Source: Chryseobacterium sp. VAUSW3
GTDB taxonomy: Bacteria > Bacteroidota > Bacteroidia > Flavobacteriales > Weeksellaceae
DNA length: 64,000 nucleotides
Assembly: GCF_002205795.1 (NCBI RefSeq)
Contig: NZ_NIUY01000002.1
Span: forward strand, 186,001-250,000
Direction: 5' to 3'
The notes beneath the pieces were generated by a model, which saw only the letters and a program-made list of their open reading frames with translations, made no database searches and had not been told where the DNA came from. Position 1 is the first letter of the stretch. Every line of letters begins with the position of its first letter. A program made the translations under genes and the position numbers. This document shows, piece by piece, positions 32,532-41,257 of the stretch.

Positions 32532-35500
32532 ATGAAAAAAATCCAAAGTATTCTTATTTCTACCCGTACAATGGCGGTTCTGTTGCTGGTTTATGCCTTT
32601 GCCATGGCCTACGCGACCTTCCTCGAAAACGACTACGGCACCCCTACCGCGAAAGCGTTGATCTACGAAGCGAAATGGTTTGAAGCTGTAATGTTGCTGC
32701 TGATTCTTAACTTCATCGGGAATATTTCAAGATACCGGCTTTGGAAGAGAGAAAAATGGCCTGTTTTGGTATTTCACCTTTCATTTATTTTAATTTTCAT
32801 CGGTGGTGCAATTACCAGATATATAAGCTACGAAGGAATTATGCACATTCGCGAAGGCGAAACTTCCAACGAAGTAATTACGGATAAAAATTTCTTTAAA
32901 ATTCAGATCGAGGAAAAGGGTGATATTCTGAATTATCAGGATGTTCCTTATCTCATGTCGCCGCTTCACAAAAACTTCAAAGCAACTTATGATTATCACG
33001 GCAAGCAGGTTTCTGTAAAAGCGGTTGATTTTATTCAGAGAAAAAAAGACAGTTTAATTGTGGGAAATACCGGAACCGAATATCTGCATGTAGTTTCCAC
33101 AGGACAGTCGGGCCGTGAAAATATTTATATTAAATCCGGCGAATCCAAATCGATCAACGGAACATTGGTGACCTTTAACCGCCCAATCGAAGGTGCGGTG
33201 GAATTTAACAATACCAGCGGAAGTTTGATGATTAAAACTCCCGTAGATGCTGAGTTTATGACTATGGCAACACAGGCAACCGGAACCACCAAAAAAGATG
33301 AATACCAGCCTTTGGTTCTCAGAAGTCTTTACACGGTGAACGATCTGAAGCTGGTTGTACCCGAAGGTTTAAAGAAAGGCAAACTTATCGCTTATGAAGG
33401 CGACCGGAAAAAAGACAAGGATGCGGCTGACCAGCTTACCGTAGAAGTTCAGGGACCCAAAACCAAACTTCTGGTAGATTTACCGGTAGAAAAGGGAAAT
33501 CCCAACGCTTTTAAGCAAATTTCTTTGGATGGGATGAATATGATCCTCGGTTTTGGGCCTAAGGTATATAACACGCCATTCTCACTAAAATTAGATGATT
33601 TCGTGATGGAAACTTATCCGGGAAGTTCGTCCCCAAGTGCCTACGAAAGCCATGTTCAGATTATTGACGGTGGCAAACAGACTCCTTACAAAATTTATAT
33701 GAATAACGTTTTAAATCACGGCGGATACCGATTTTTCCAGGCAAGTTTCGATCCGGACAGACAGGGAACCGTGCTTTCGGTTAACCACGATTTCTGGGGA
33801 ACGCTGATTACTTATATCGGATATTTCTTCCTGTTTTTGGGTATGTTTGTGATTTTCTTCTGGAAAGGCACCCATTTCTGGAAACTCAATAAAATGCTGA
33901 AGGACGTGAACAAGAAAAGAACAGCAATGGTTGTGTTGCTTTTGCTGAGTTTAAATTTATCTGCGCAGAAAATCGATACCCACGGCACGGATGGAGCGCC
34001 TAAAACCACCCATTCCGCAAACGATGGACATAACCACGGCAGCGATGCAGATTTGCTTTTAGAAGAACCAACTCCGAAAAAACAGCAGAATTCTTTAGCG
34101 TTAAGATCTCCACGTCCTATTACCGCCGATGAAATTATTGCAAGAAACACGATCAGTAAAGAGCATGCTGATAAATTTGCCTATTTATTAGTGCAGAATT
34201 ATGAAGGCCGTATTGTTCCGATGAACACACAGGCACTGGATGTTTTAAGAAAACTTTACAAAAAAGATGCATTCCGCGGGTCCGATGGGAAGTATTTAAC
34301 TGCAAACCAGTGGTTCCTTTCTATCAACACCGATACTGCAAGCTGGACGATGGTTCCAATCATTAAAGTCGGTACAAAAGGTGGCGACGAACTGAAGAAA
34401 AAAACCAAAGCCAATGAAGACGGCTATACCACATTGATGTCGCTGTTTCCGGCTGATGCGCAGGGAAATCTGCATTATGTTTTAGAGCAGGATTATCAGG
34501 AAGCTTTCCGAAAAAAACCTGCTGAGCAGTCGAATTACGATAAAGAGGTAATTGCCGTTAACGACCGTGTTCAGGCATTTAACGAGTTTTTCAGCGGGCA
34601 GTTTATGCGTATTGTTCCGGTACAAAACGACCCGAACAACACTTGGCATTCATGGCTTGACCAAAATTTCGAACCGGATATGGAATCCCAGAAAGTGATG
34701 GGTCCGTATTTCTCCGAAGTGCTGGCCGCGCAAAAATCCGGAAACTGGAGTAAAGCTGATGCCGAACTTCAGAAGCTTTCACAATACCAGCAGACATGGG
34801 GTAAAAACGTAGTCCCTTCAAAATCTAAAGTTGATCTGGAGGTGTTCATGAACAAAGTGAATATCAATTTTCACTTGTTGATTTTCTATACCATAATTGG
34901 AGGTTTACTACTTGTTTTAGGATTTATTGAGTTATTCAGACCAAACAAAATCTTCAGCAAGATCATCAAAGGTCTTATTCTAATAGGTCTTGTAGGATAT
35001 TTCTTCCAGTTTTTAGGTTTGGTGGCAAGATGGTATATTTCAGGACACGCACCTTGGAGTAACGGTTACGAAGCCATCATCTTCATCTCTTGGGTCGGTA
35101 TTACCGCAGGTTTGATGCTTTACAGAAATTCCAACGCACTTATTCCGGCCGCTGGATTTATGGTAGCGGTAATTATGATGGGCTTTGCGCATGGCGGTTC
35201 GGCGCTTGATCCGCAGATTACGCCTTTGGTTCCTGTACTTAAATCGTACTGGCTTATTATTCACGTTGCGATTATTACAGCGAGTTATGGATTCTTCGGA
35301 CTTTCCATGGTTATCGCGATTATTGTTTTGATGTTTTATATTTTTTCTAACAAGAAAGTGTACAAAATTCATAATGATACTACGATTAAAGAGCTTACGA
35401 TTGTATCTGAAATGTCGCTTACCATTGGTCTTTACGCCTTAACTGTAGGTACGTTTTTAGGTGGAATATGGGCAAACGAATCCTGGGGCCGTTACTGGAG

Positions 35501-35795
35501 CTGGGATCCTAAAGAAACCTGGGCATTTATCTCGGTAATGGTTTACGCATTTGTACTTCACATGCGATTGGTTCCGGGGCTGCGCGGTAGATGGGCTTTC
35601 CATGTAGCAGCACTTTTCTCCATCAGTACGATTGTAATGACCTATTTTGGAGTGAATTATTACCTGAGCGGTCTGCATTCGTATGCTGCTGGTGATCCGG
35701 TTCCGGTTCCGGCCTGGGTATATATCGGTACAGCGTTTATGTTTACTCTTGCGGCGGTTTCTTATTTCCGTTTCAAGAAGATAGAAAAATCTTAG
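32532..35795 (+). CDS. ccsBA: Fused cytochrome c biogenesis protein ResB-CcsA (System II)
   Basis: This 1087-residue membrane protein joins ResB (CcsB) and CcsA, which together export haem and attach it to apocytochromes c in the periplasm. The N-terminal half has four helices at about 10-30, 50-70, 80-100 and 430-450, enclosing a large periplasmic domain. A second periplasmic region (about 480-770) links to the CcsA part. The C-terminal half carries the tryptophan-rich WWD haem-binding region, SWGRYWSWDPKETW, and conserved histidines such as that in ISGHAPWSNGYE. The fused form is typical of Bacteroidetes. Its own promoter and terminator bound it. Confidence 0.94.
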   Translation: MKKIQSILISTRTMAVLLLVYAFAMAYATFLENDYGTPTAKALIYEAKWFEAVMLLLILNFIGNISRYRLWKREKWPVLVFHLSFILIFIGGAITRYISYEGIMHIREGETSNEVITDKNFFKIQIEEKGDILNYQDVPYLMSPLHKNFKATYDYHGKQVSVKAVDFIQRKKDSLIVGNTGTEYLHVVSTGQSGRENIYIKSGESKSINGTLVTFNRPIEGAVEFNNTSGSLMIKTPVDAEFMTMATQATGTTKKDEYQPLVLRSLYTVNDLKLVVPEGLKKGKLIAYEGDRKKDKDAADQLTVEVQGPKTKLLVDLPVEKGNPNAFKQISLDGMNMILGFGPKVYNTPFSLKLDDFVMETYPGSSSPSAYESHVQIIDGGKQTPYKIYMNNVLNHGGYRFFQASFDPDRQGTVLSVNHDFWGTLITYIGYFFLFLGMFVIFFWKGTHFWKLNKMLKDVNKKRTAMVVLLLLSLNLSAQKIDTHGTDGAPKTTHSANDGHNHGSDADLLLEEPTPKKQQNSLALRSPRPITADEIIARNTISKEHADKFAYLLVQNYEGRIVPMNTQALDVLRKLYKKDAFRGSDGKYLTANQWFLSINTDTASWTMVPIIKVGTKGGDELKKKTKANEDGYTTLMSLFPADAQGNLHYVLEQDYQEAFRKKPAEQSNYDKEVIAVNDRVQAFNEFFSGQFMRIVPVQNDPNNTWHSWLDQNFEPDMESQKVMGPYFSEVLAAQKSGNWSKADAELQKLSQYQQTWGKNVVPSKSKVDLEVFMNKVNINFHLLIFYTIIGGLLLVLGFIELFRPNKIFSKIIKGLILIGLVGYFFQFLGLVARWYISGHAPWSNGYEAIIFISWVGITAGLMLYRNSNALIPAAGFMVAVIMMGFAHGGSALDPQITPLVPVLKSYWLIIHVAIITASYGFFGLSMVIAIIVLMFYIFSNKKVYKIHNDTTIKELTIVSEMSLTIGLYALTVGTFLGGIWANESWGRYWSWDPKETWAFISVMVYAFVLHMRLVPGLRGRWAFHVAALFSISTIVMTYFGVNYYLSGLHSYAAGDPVPVPAWVYIGTAFMFTLAAVSYFRFKKIEKS

Positions 35796-35813
35796 CAATA
35801 ATTTTAATATCAA

Positions 35814-35842
35814 AATCCCGGAATTATTTCCGGGATTTTTTT
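35814..35842 (+). terminator. Terminator of ccsBA
   Basis: AATCCCGGAA (35814-35823) pairs perfectly with TTCCGGGATT (35828-35837) around TTAT, followed by a T-run. Confidence 0.88.
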
Positions 35843-35894
35843 ATGAATTTTAAAAAAGTAAATTGTTCATAAATCCGCTGGCCATTCTGTTTTC

Positions 35895-35916
35895 ATTTGG
35901 TGAAAAATCACCAAAT
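35895..35916 (+). promoter_or_regulatory. Operator-like inverted repeat at the rnz promoter
   Basis: ATTTGGTGA (35895-35903) and TCACCAAAT (35908-35916) form a perfect nine-base inverted repeat with an AAAA centre. It includes the TTTG at 35896-35899 and ends six bases before the -7 element. No T-run follows, so it is more likely a protein-binding site than a terminator. Confidence 0.45.
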
Positions 35917-35922
35917 AATCAT

Positions 35923-35930
35923 TAGATTTG
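35923..35930 (+). promoter_or_regulatory. -7 promoter element of rnz
   Basis: TAGATTTG matches TAnnTTTG perfectly. TTTG at 35896-35899 lies 23 bases upstream, at the long end of the usual spacing. Confidence 0.55.
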
Positions 35931-35968
35931 TACTTCTGAAATTCGAAAACTAATATCTATTCACAGTT

Positions 35969-36886
35969 TTGAGCACCTATCTTACTATTCTCGGCTTTAA
36001 TTCGGCAATTCCTACAGTGAATTCTGCGCCTACAGCACAGTTTCTGGAAATGGAAGAACGTGCTTTTTTAATTGATTGTGGTGAAGGTACGCAGGTTCAG
36101 CTCCGCAAAGCGAAAGCGAGATTTTCCAAGATCAACCATATTTTTATTTCGCACCTTCATGGCGACCACTGTTTTGGGTTGCCCGGACTTATCGCCTCTT
36201 TCAGGCTTCTTGGAAGGGAAACACCACTGCATATTTATGGCCCAAAAGGCATAAAGGAAATGCTGGAAACCATCTTCAGAATTACCGAAACACACAAAGG
36301 TTTTGAACTTGTATATCATGAGCTTGAAAGCAAAAAATCTGTTAAAATTTTTGAAGACAGCAGGATCGAAGTCTTTACGATTCCACTCAACCACAGGATT
36401 TATTGTAACGGTTACCTTTTCCGGGAGAAAGTAAAAGAGCGGCATCTTAACATGAAGGAAATCGCAAAATATCCCGAAATCGAAACCTGCGATTACCATA
36501 ATTTAAAACTCGGTAAAGATTTTATTTTAAACGACGGTTATGTTTTAAAAAATGAGGTGTTGACCACAGAACCTTCAAAATCTGTATCATACGCCTTTTG
36601 CAGCGATACAAGATATCACGAATCTATTCTGCCCATTATCGAAAATGTAGATGTACTTTATCACGAAGCTACTTTTCTGCACGAATTAAAAGATATGGCA
36701 GATTATACTGGTCATACCACAGCACTGGAAGCAGCGCGGATCGCTAGAAAAGCAAACGTTGGGAAATTAATTCTCGGCCATTTTTCCAACAGGTATCACG
36801 ATTTAAATGTGTTTACCGATGAAGCGCGCGAAGTTTTCGCCAACACTTTTCTCCCCAAAGCCCTTGAGGCTGTAAAAATCGGATAA
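35969..36886 (+). CDS. rnz: Ribonuclease Z
   Basis: This 305-residue metallo-beta-lactamase-fold endonuclease matures tRNA 3' ends. The zinc motif SHLHGDHCFGLPGL and the later histidines (NHRIYCNG, FSNRYHD) and TGHTTALEAA are present. The start must be the TTG at 35969. A stop codon lies six codons upstream in frame, no ATG precedes the fold, and the family N-terminus (YLTILGFNSAIPT) follows directly. TTG starts are weak, so expression may be limited by translation. Because the chromosomal tRNA here lacks an encoded CCA, 3' processing by RNase Z followed by CCA addition is expected. Confidence 0.92.
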   Translation: MSTYLTILGFNSAIPTVNSAPTAQFLEMEERAFLIDCGEGTQVQLRKAKARFSKINHIFISHLHGDHCFGLPGLIASFRLLGRETPLHIYGPKGIKEMLETIFRITETHKGFELVYHELESKKSVKIFEDSRIEVFTIPLNHRIYCNGYLFREKVKERHLNMKEIAKYPEIETCDYHNLKLGKDFILNDGYVLKNEVLTTEPSKSVSYAFCSDTRYHESILPIIENVDVLYHEATFLHELKDMADYTGHTTALEAARIARKANVGKLILGHFSNRYHDLNVFTDEAREVFANTFLPKALEAVKIG

Positions 36887-36887
36887 A

Positions 36888-37652
36888 ATGACTTTTTCAG
36901 AATTAAAAGATTTTCTTGATGAAAAAGCAGATTTTTACAATGCTCCCGAATTCATAGATAATGATCCTGTCCAGATTCCGCACCGCTTTTCTCTAAAACA
37001 GGATATCGAAATTGCCGGTTTTTTAACAGCGACCATTTCGTGGGGAAACCGTAAAGCAATCATCAACGATGCAGAGAAAATGCTCGATTTTATGGAGCAA
37101 ACACCTTATGATTTTATCCGAAACGTTTCTTTGAAAGAACTGCAGACCTTAGAAAACAGAAGTATTCATCGTACATTTAATGGTGAAGATTTTAAAGAAT
37201 TTATTCTCAATCTTAAGAGGATTTATAACGAAAACGAAAGTCTGGAGCATCTTTTTTTAGTTGAGGAAAACGAAGGAAATTTCTACCATGCGCTTGAGCG
37301 CTTCAGAAAGAATTTTATTGGAAATGTTCAGCACCGGAGCCACAAACATGTGAGTTCAACCTATAAAAATTCTTCCGCAAAAAGGCTGATGATGTTTCTC
37401 CGTTGGATGGTAAGAAAAGACAGAAAAGGCGTGGATTTTGGCATCTGGAAAGATATTGATCCCAAAAATTTATCTGTTCCTCTGGATGTACATACCGGAA
37501 ATATTTCGCGCAAACTCAACCTGATCCAGCGAAAACAAAACGACTGGAAAACGGTGGAAGAACTCGATTCGGTAGTAAGAAAATTTAATGCGGATGATCC
37601 TGCAAAGTACGATTTCGCGCTTTTTGGTTTGGGTGTTTCAAAGGATTTTTAA
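36888..37652 (+). CDS. TIGR02757 (DUF2400) family protein
   Basis: This 254-residue protein starts one base after the rnz stop codon and is surely cotranscribed. Segments such as DPVQIPHRFSLKQDIEIAGF, TISWGNRKAII and the C-terminal PLDVHTGNISRKLNL match the widespread TIGR02757/DUF2400 family, whose biochemical role I do not know to be established. A weak resemblance to helix-hairpin-helix DNA glycosylase folds has been noted for it. No signal peptide is visible, so it is cytoplasmic. Confidence 0.85.
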   Translation: MTFSELKDFLDEKADFYNAPEFIDNDPVQIPHRFSLKQDIEIAGFLTATISWGNRKAIINDAEKMLDFMEQTPYDFIRNVSLKELQTLENRSIHRTFNGEDFKEFILNLKRIYNENESLEHLFLVEENEGNFYHALERFRKNFIGNVQHRSHKHVSSTYKNSSAKRLMMFLRWMVRKDRKGVDFGIWKDIDPKNLSVPLDVHTGNISRKLNLIQRKQNDWKTVEELDSVVRKFNADDPAKYDFALFGLGVSKDF

Positions 37653-37653
37653 G

Positions 37654-37661
37654 TAAATTTG
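37654..37661 (+). promoter_or_regulatory. -7 promoter element of the coiled-coil membrane protein gene
   Basis: TAAATTTG is a perfect match overlapping the gap after the DUF2400 stop codon. It supports the ATG at 37677 over an in-frame TTG at 37659 that lies within the element. Confidence 0.5.
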
Positions 37662-37676
37662 CTCAAAATTTATAAG

Positions 37677-38234
37677 ATGGGCAGAAAAGAAGAACGCGAA
37701 AAGAAAATTCAGTTTCTGGAAAAAGTAACCGATGGGGTGATGTGGTGGATTGGCTCTATTCCTTCGCTTCTCGTACATTCCTTAGTTTTTCTTACTGCAT
37801 TTTTGCTGCCGGTTTTTGGAATCGTAAGCGTTGATAAAATGCTGCTCGTTTTAACAACCGTTCTTTCTCTGGAAGCTATTTACCTCGCTATTTTCATTCA
37901 GATGTCGGTGAACAGAAGTCAGGAACATATTGATGATATCCGCGAAGATATTGAAGAAATTCAGGACGATATCGAAGAAATCAGCGAAGATATTGAGGAA
38001 ATCAGCGAAGATATTGATGATATTCAGGAAGATATCGAGGACATCGCCGAAGAGGAAGACGATGAGGATCACAACGAACGCGCGAAAAATGTAATGCTGA
38101 AAAGCAACGTTTCTTCAAATAAAAGCGACATCAAAGCTTTAAAGGAAATGATTGCCAGTCTTCAGTTGCAGCTCGAAAGTCTAAAAAAAGAAGATGAAGC
38201 GTTAAACAATGGAGAAAAAACGCCTGAGAATTAA
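37677..38234 (+). CDS. DUF1003/iron permease-like membrane protein with isoleucine heptad coil
   Basis: This 185-residue protein has two hydrophobic helices at about 28-48 and 54-75, ending in LEAIYLAIFIQMSVNRSQ, which resembles the DUF1003 and small low-affinity iron permease families. A striking acidic coil follows (about 85-124). Its isoleucines are spaced alternately 3 and 4 residues apart through six heptads, with Glu/Asp at nearly all other positions. The DNA repeats with a 21-base period. A more ordinary Lys/Glu helix ends the protein. It is probably an oligomeric inner-membrane protein with a cytoplasmic stalk. The function is unknown. Confidence 0.75.
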   Translation: MGRKEEREKKIQFLEKVTDGVMWWIGSIPSLLVHSLVFLTAFLLPVFGIVSVDKMLLVLTTVLSLEAIYLAIFIQMSVNRSQEHIDDIREDIEEIQDDIEEISEDIEEISEDIDDIQEDIEDIAEEEDDEDHNERAKNVMLKSNVSSNKSDIKALKEMIASLQLQLESLKKEDEALNNGEKTPEN

Positions 38235-38243
38235 GCGTTTTTC
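38211..38243. terminator. Terminator inside overlapping 3' ends of convergent genes
   Basis: The A-rich arm ending AAAAAACGC (38215-38223) pairs with GCGTTTTT (38235-38242) across a loop that contains both stop codons. Each strand gains a T-run from the other gene's end. Confidence 0.65.
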
Positions 38244-38998
38244 CATTCGTTTGTAAATGAAATAAAATCCTGAACAGAAAGTTCTTCCGCACGTTTTTCA
38301 AGAAACGGATGATTTTGCAGCGCTTCAGGAATCTCCAGAACTTTCAGCGAATTCGAAAGTTTCTTTCTCCGCTGGTTAAACCCGGCTTTTACAATTTTTT
38401 TGAAAAGAACTTCGTTACCCGCCAAACCTTCTTTTGGATTTCTGGTAAGTTTTATAACACCGGATTTTACTTTTGGCGGCGGATTAAAAACGTTTTCGTG
38501 AACCGTGAAAAGATATTTTACATCGTAAAGCGCCTGCACCAAAACCGAGAGGATTCCGTAATCTTTCGTACGCGGAACTGCAGCCGTTCTTTCGGCAACT
38601 TCTTTCTGAAACATGCCCACCATTTCCGGAACATCATCATAGAAATCGATGATTTTAAATAAAATCTGTGAAGAAATATTGTAAGGGAAATTCCCGATAA
38701 CAGCCACCTGATCCTTGAAAACGTCGGTGATATTGATTTTAAGAAAATCTCCGGTAAAATGCTGGTCTTCGAGTTTTGGGTAATGGTTTTTAAGGTAATC
38801 GATAGATTCTCGGTCGATCTCAGCAACGAAAATTTCAGCCTTTTTATCTAAAAGATATTTGGTCAGCACGCCCATTCCGGGACCTACTTCCAGTACTTTA
38901 CTGTAATTTTCAAGACTTAGTGCGTCTACAATATTTTTGGCAATATTTTCGTCGGTAAGGAAATGCTGCCCGAGATGTTTCTTAGCTCTTACGCTCAT
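38231..38998 (-). CDS. rsmA: 16S rRNA dimethyladenosine transferase
   Basis: This 255-residue SAM-dependent methyltransferase dimethylates two adjacent adenines near the 3' end of 16S rRNA late in small-subunit assembly. Motifs are RAKKHLGQHFL at the start, VLEVGPGMGVLTKYL (motif I) and GNFPYNISSQI (motif IV, NxPY-type). The ATG at 38998 is chosen because the family N-terminus begins there, and the 21 codons upstream in the longest frame have no counterpart. Its stop codon overlaps the end of the convergent membrane-protein gene by four bases. Confidence 0.93.
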   Translation of the reverse strand: MSVRAKKHLGQHFLTDENIAKNIVDALSLENYSKVLEVGPGMGVLTKYLLDKKAEIFVAEIDRESIDYLKNHYPKLEDQHFTGDFLKINITDVFKDQVAVIGNFPYNISSQILFKIIDFYDDVPEMVGMFQKEVAERTAAVPRTKDYGILSVLVQALYDVKYLFTVHENVFNPPPKVKSGVIKLTRNPKEGLAGNEVLFKKIVKAGFNQRRKKLSNSLKVLEIPEALQNHPFLEKRAEELSVQDFISFTNEWKNA

Positions 38999-39127
38999 AA
39001 AATCGTTATTCTTAAACTGAATTCCGGTGCTGAAAAGACTTTCTTTATGTTTTTTTAACACCGATTTTCTTGGATTCTCCGCAAATTACGGAAGTTTTTT
39101 TCTATTTTAGCAGAAATTTTTTATTTA

Positions 39128-40027
39128 ATGGCAAAGACAGTTGAGGATTTTAACAAAAGACGCCTGCGCTCCAGCAATATTACCGTTGTCGTGAGTATTG
39201 CACTGGTTTTATTTTTGTTGGGATTAATGGGATTGATTTTGATTAACGCTCAGAAATATTCCGATTACATTAAGGAACAGCTTGTGGTAAACGCTTATTT
39301 TGATGAAAATTTTGATGCGAAAGATTCTGCAAAAACTGTAAAAAGAGAACAGGAAACTTTTAAAAAAATTCAGGCGTTGGGTCCTGTAAAAAGAGCAACC
39401 TATATCACCCGTGAAATGGCTGCCCAAGAAGCTAAAAAGAGTATGGGTATTGAGTCCAGCGCACTTTTTGAAGAAAATATTTTTCCATCCTCTGTGGAAG
39501 TTGCGTTAAAACCGGAATATGTAGATCCTGCGAAAATTGATGAAGCCATCAAACAGATTAAAGCAACTCCCGGAATTGTGGATGTGAAGAACAACAGCAC
39601 ACTGATGGTAGAAGTTTATAATAACCTTAACAATATTCTTAAGTGGATTTTAGGATTTTCAATCCTCTTCTTAATTTTGGCGGTAGTTCTTATTAATAAT
39701 TCCATACGCCTTAAGATTTTCTCTAAGCGTTTCATTATCAAAACAATGCAGCTTGTGGGAGCAAAACGCAGATTTATTTTAAAGCCTTTTATTCTCGAAG
39801 CTGTAATTTTAGGTGTTATAGGTGCAGTGCTCGGTTTGGTCGTACTTTTCGGTGCCTGGTATTACTTTATCACCCAAATCGGAACTCCTTTCGCACAGGA
39901 TAATAATCAACTTATTATTTTAGTGGCCGGGATTTTCTTATTGGGTGTTCTCATCACCGTTCTGAGTACAATTTTTGCCACCTGGAGATTCCTGAGATCA
40001 AATGTTGATGATTTATACTATTCTTAA
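39128..40027 (+). CDS. ftsX: Cell division protein FtsX
   Basis: This 299-residue inner-membrane protein has the FtsX layout: a cytoplasmic N-tail, helix 1 (about 20-42), a periplasmic domain (about 45-165), then three helices in the FtsX/MacB permease domain (about 170-290; LKIFSKRFIIKTMQLVGAKRRFILKPFILEA). With the ATPase FtsE it activates septal peptidoglycan hydrolases in division. ftsE is not adjacent. It begins a rightward run with DUF3098, uppP and truB. Confidence 0.92.
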   Translation: MAKTVEDFNKRRLRSSNITVVVSIALVLFLLGLMGLILINAQKYSDYIKEQLVVNAYFDENFDAKDSAKTVKREQETFKKIQALGPVKRATYITREMAAQEAKKSMGIESSALFEENIFPSSVEVALKPEYVDPAKIDEAIKQIKATPGIVDVKNNSTLMVEVYNNLNNILKWILGFSILFLILAVVLINNSIRLKIFSKRFIIKTMQLVGAKRRFILKPFILEAVILGVIGAVLGLVVLFGAWYYFITQIGTPFAQDNNQLIILVAGIFLLGVLITVLSTIFATWRFLRSNVDDLYYS

Positions 40028-40030
40028 AAA

Positions 40031-40333
40031 ATGAGTAAAAAAAATAAAAATTTCTCAGCAGAAGCTTTCGGCAAAAAAGAAGCTGATCTTCCACAGGAAA
40101 ATTCCTTTTATTTCGGTCCGCAAAATTACAAACTCATGCTCATCGGATTAGCGCTGATCGTAGTTGGTTTTTTACTGATGATGGGAGCTGATGCCAATAC
40201 GGTGGACGGAAAATACGATCCGAATTCCTGGAACGAGGGAATTTTTTCTATCCGAAGAATCCGTATTGCACCTTTGCTGGTGATCGCAGGTTTTGCAGTT
40301 GAGGTGTACGCGATTTTGAAAAGAAACAAATAA
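40031..40333 (+). CDS. DUF3098 family membrane protein
   Basis: This 100-residue protein has two membrane helices (about 32-52 and 76-94) separated by a conserved-looking loop with DPNSWNEGIFSIRRIRIAPL. This matches DUF3098, a small bacteroidetal family usually found beside ftsX, as here. It starts three bases after the ftsX stop codon, so it is cotranscribed. The function is unknown, and the context suggests envelope or division. Confidence 0.8.
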   Translation: MSKKNKNFSAEAFGKKEADLPQENSFYFGPQNYKLMLIGLALIVVGFLLMMGADANTVDGKYDPNSWNEGIFSIRRIRIAPLLVIAGFAVEVYAILKRNK

Positions 40334-40355
40334 TATTTACAACAATACGTATCAG

Positions 40356-40398
40356 ACTTTGTCAAAGCTTTTTTTGTAGCCTTTGACAAAGTTTTTTA
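40356..40398 (+). terminator. Terminator between DUF3098 and uppP
   Basis: ACTTTGTCAAAG (40356-40367) pairs perfectly with CTTTGACAAAGT (40381-40392), followed by six T. Each arm is itself a small palindrome (CTTTGnCAAAG), so a protein-binding role is also possible. Confidence 0.75.
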
Positions 40399-40418
40399 AT
40401 TAAAAGTTTACCTATTTC

Positions 40419-41231
40419 ATGGATTTAATCAGAGCAATTCTTATTGCAATTATCGAGGGATTAACCGAGTATCTACCGGTTTCCTCAACTGCACACATGA
40501 TTTTCACCAGTTCAATTTTCGGTATTCAGGAAGATGAATTTGTGAAGATGTTTCAGGTTTCCATTCAGTTTGGAGCCATTCTGGCGGTTGTTTTTCTTTA
40601 CTGGAAAAAGTTTTTCAATTTCAAGAATATTAATTTCTATTTAAAACTTGCCGTTGCGGTAATACCAGCCCTGGTTTTAGGAAAACTTTTCGATGATAAA
40701 ATCGAAGCCGTTCTCGGCGATCCGGTTCCCATTGCCATTGTTTTAATTCTTGGCGGAGTTGTTCTTCTTTTCATCGACAAACTCTTCAAAGTACACGTCA
40801 TTGATGATGAGAAAGATGTTTCATATAAAAGTGCTTTGATTATCGGGTTTTGGCAGTGTCTGGCAATGATGCCGGGAACAAGCCGAAGTGCCGCATCAAT
40901 CATCGGTGGAATGCAGCAGCAGCTTACCCGTAAAGCTGCGGCAGAATTCTCCTTTTTTCTTGCCGTGCCTACGATGCTTGCAGTTTCTGTATATTCAATA
41001 TTCCTGAAAGACTGGAATCACAAAGGTCTGGAGCAAAAAGGTTACGAAATGATCATGCAGGGCGATAATTTGATGTATTTTTTGGTAGGAAACGTAGTGG
41101 CATTTGTGGTTGCGGTTATTGCCATTAAATTTTTCATCGGCGTTTTAACAAAGTATGGTTTCAAACCGTGGGGCTGGTACCGGATCGTTGTAGGAATTGT
41201 GTTGCTGATTTATTTTACACAGTTTCAGTAG
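40419..41231 (+). CDS. uppP: Undecaprenyl-diphosphate phosphatase UppP (BacA)
   Basis: This 270-residue polytopic inner-membrane enzyme regenerates undecaprenyl phosphate, the lipid carrier for peptidoglycan. The active-site segments are EGLTEYLPVSSTAHM near residue 14 and MPGTSRSAASIIGGM near 152, together with about eight hydrophobic helices. Overproduction of the family gives bacitracin tolerance. It lies between DUF3098 and truB in the order common in Bacteroidetes. Confidence 0.95.
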   Translation: MDLIRAILIAIIEGLTEYLPVSSTAHMIFTSSIFGIQEDEFVKMFQVSIQFGAILAVVFLYWKKFFNFKNINFYLKLAVAVIPALVLGKLFDDKIEAVLGDPVPIAIVLILGGVVLLFIDKLFKVHVIDDEKDVSYKSALIIGFWQCLAMMPGTSRSAASIIGGMQQQLTRKAAAEFSFFLAVPTMLAVSVYSIFLKDWNHKGLEQKGYEMIMQGDNLMYFLVGNVVAFVVAVIAIKFFIGVLTKYGFKPWGWYRIVVGIVLLIYFTQFQ

Positions 41232-41257
41232 CATTTTAAACCAGTTTTAGTTATTAA

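Noticed and set aside
37851-38072. Minus-strand frame opposite the heptad repeat
   Set aside because: It is an artefact of the regular 21-base repeat of the coil-encoding DNA on the other strand.
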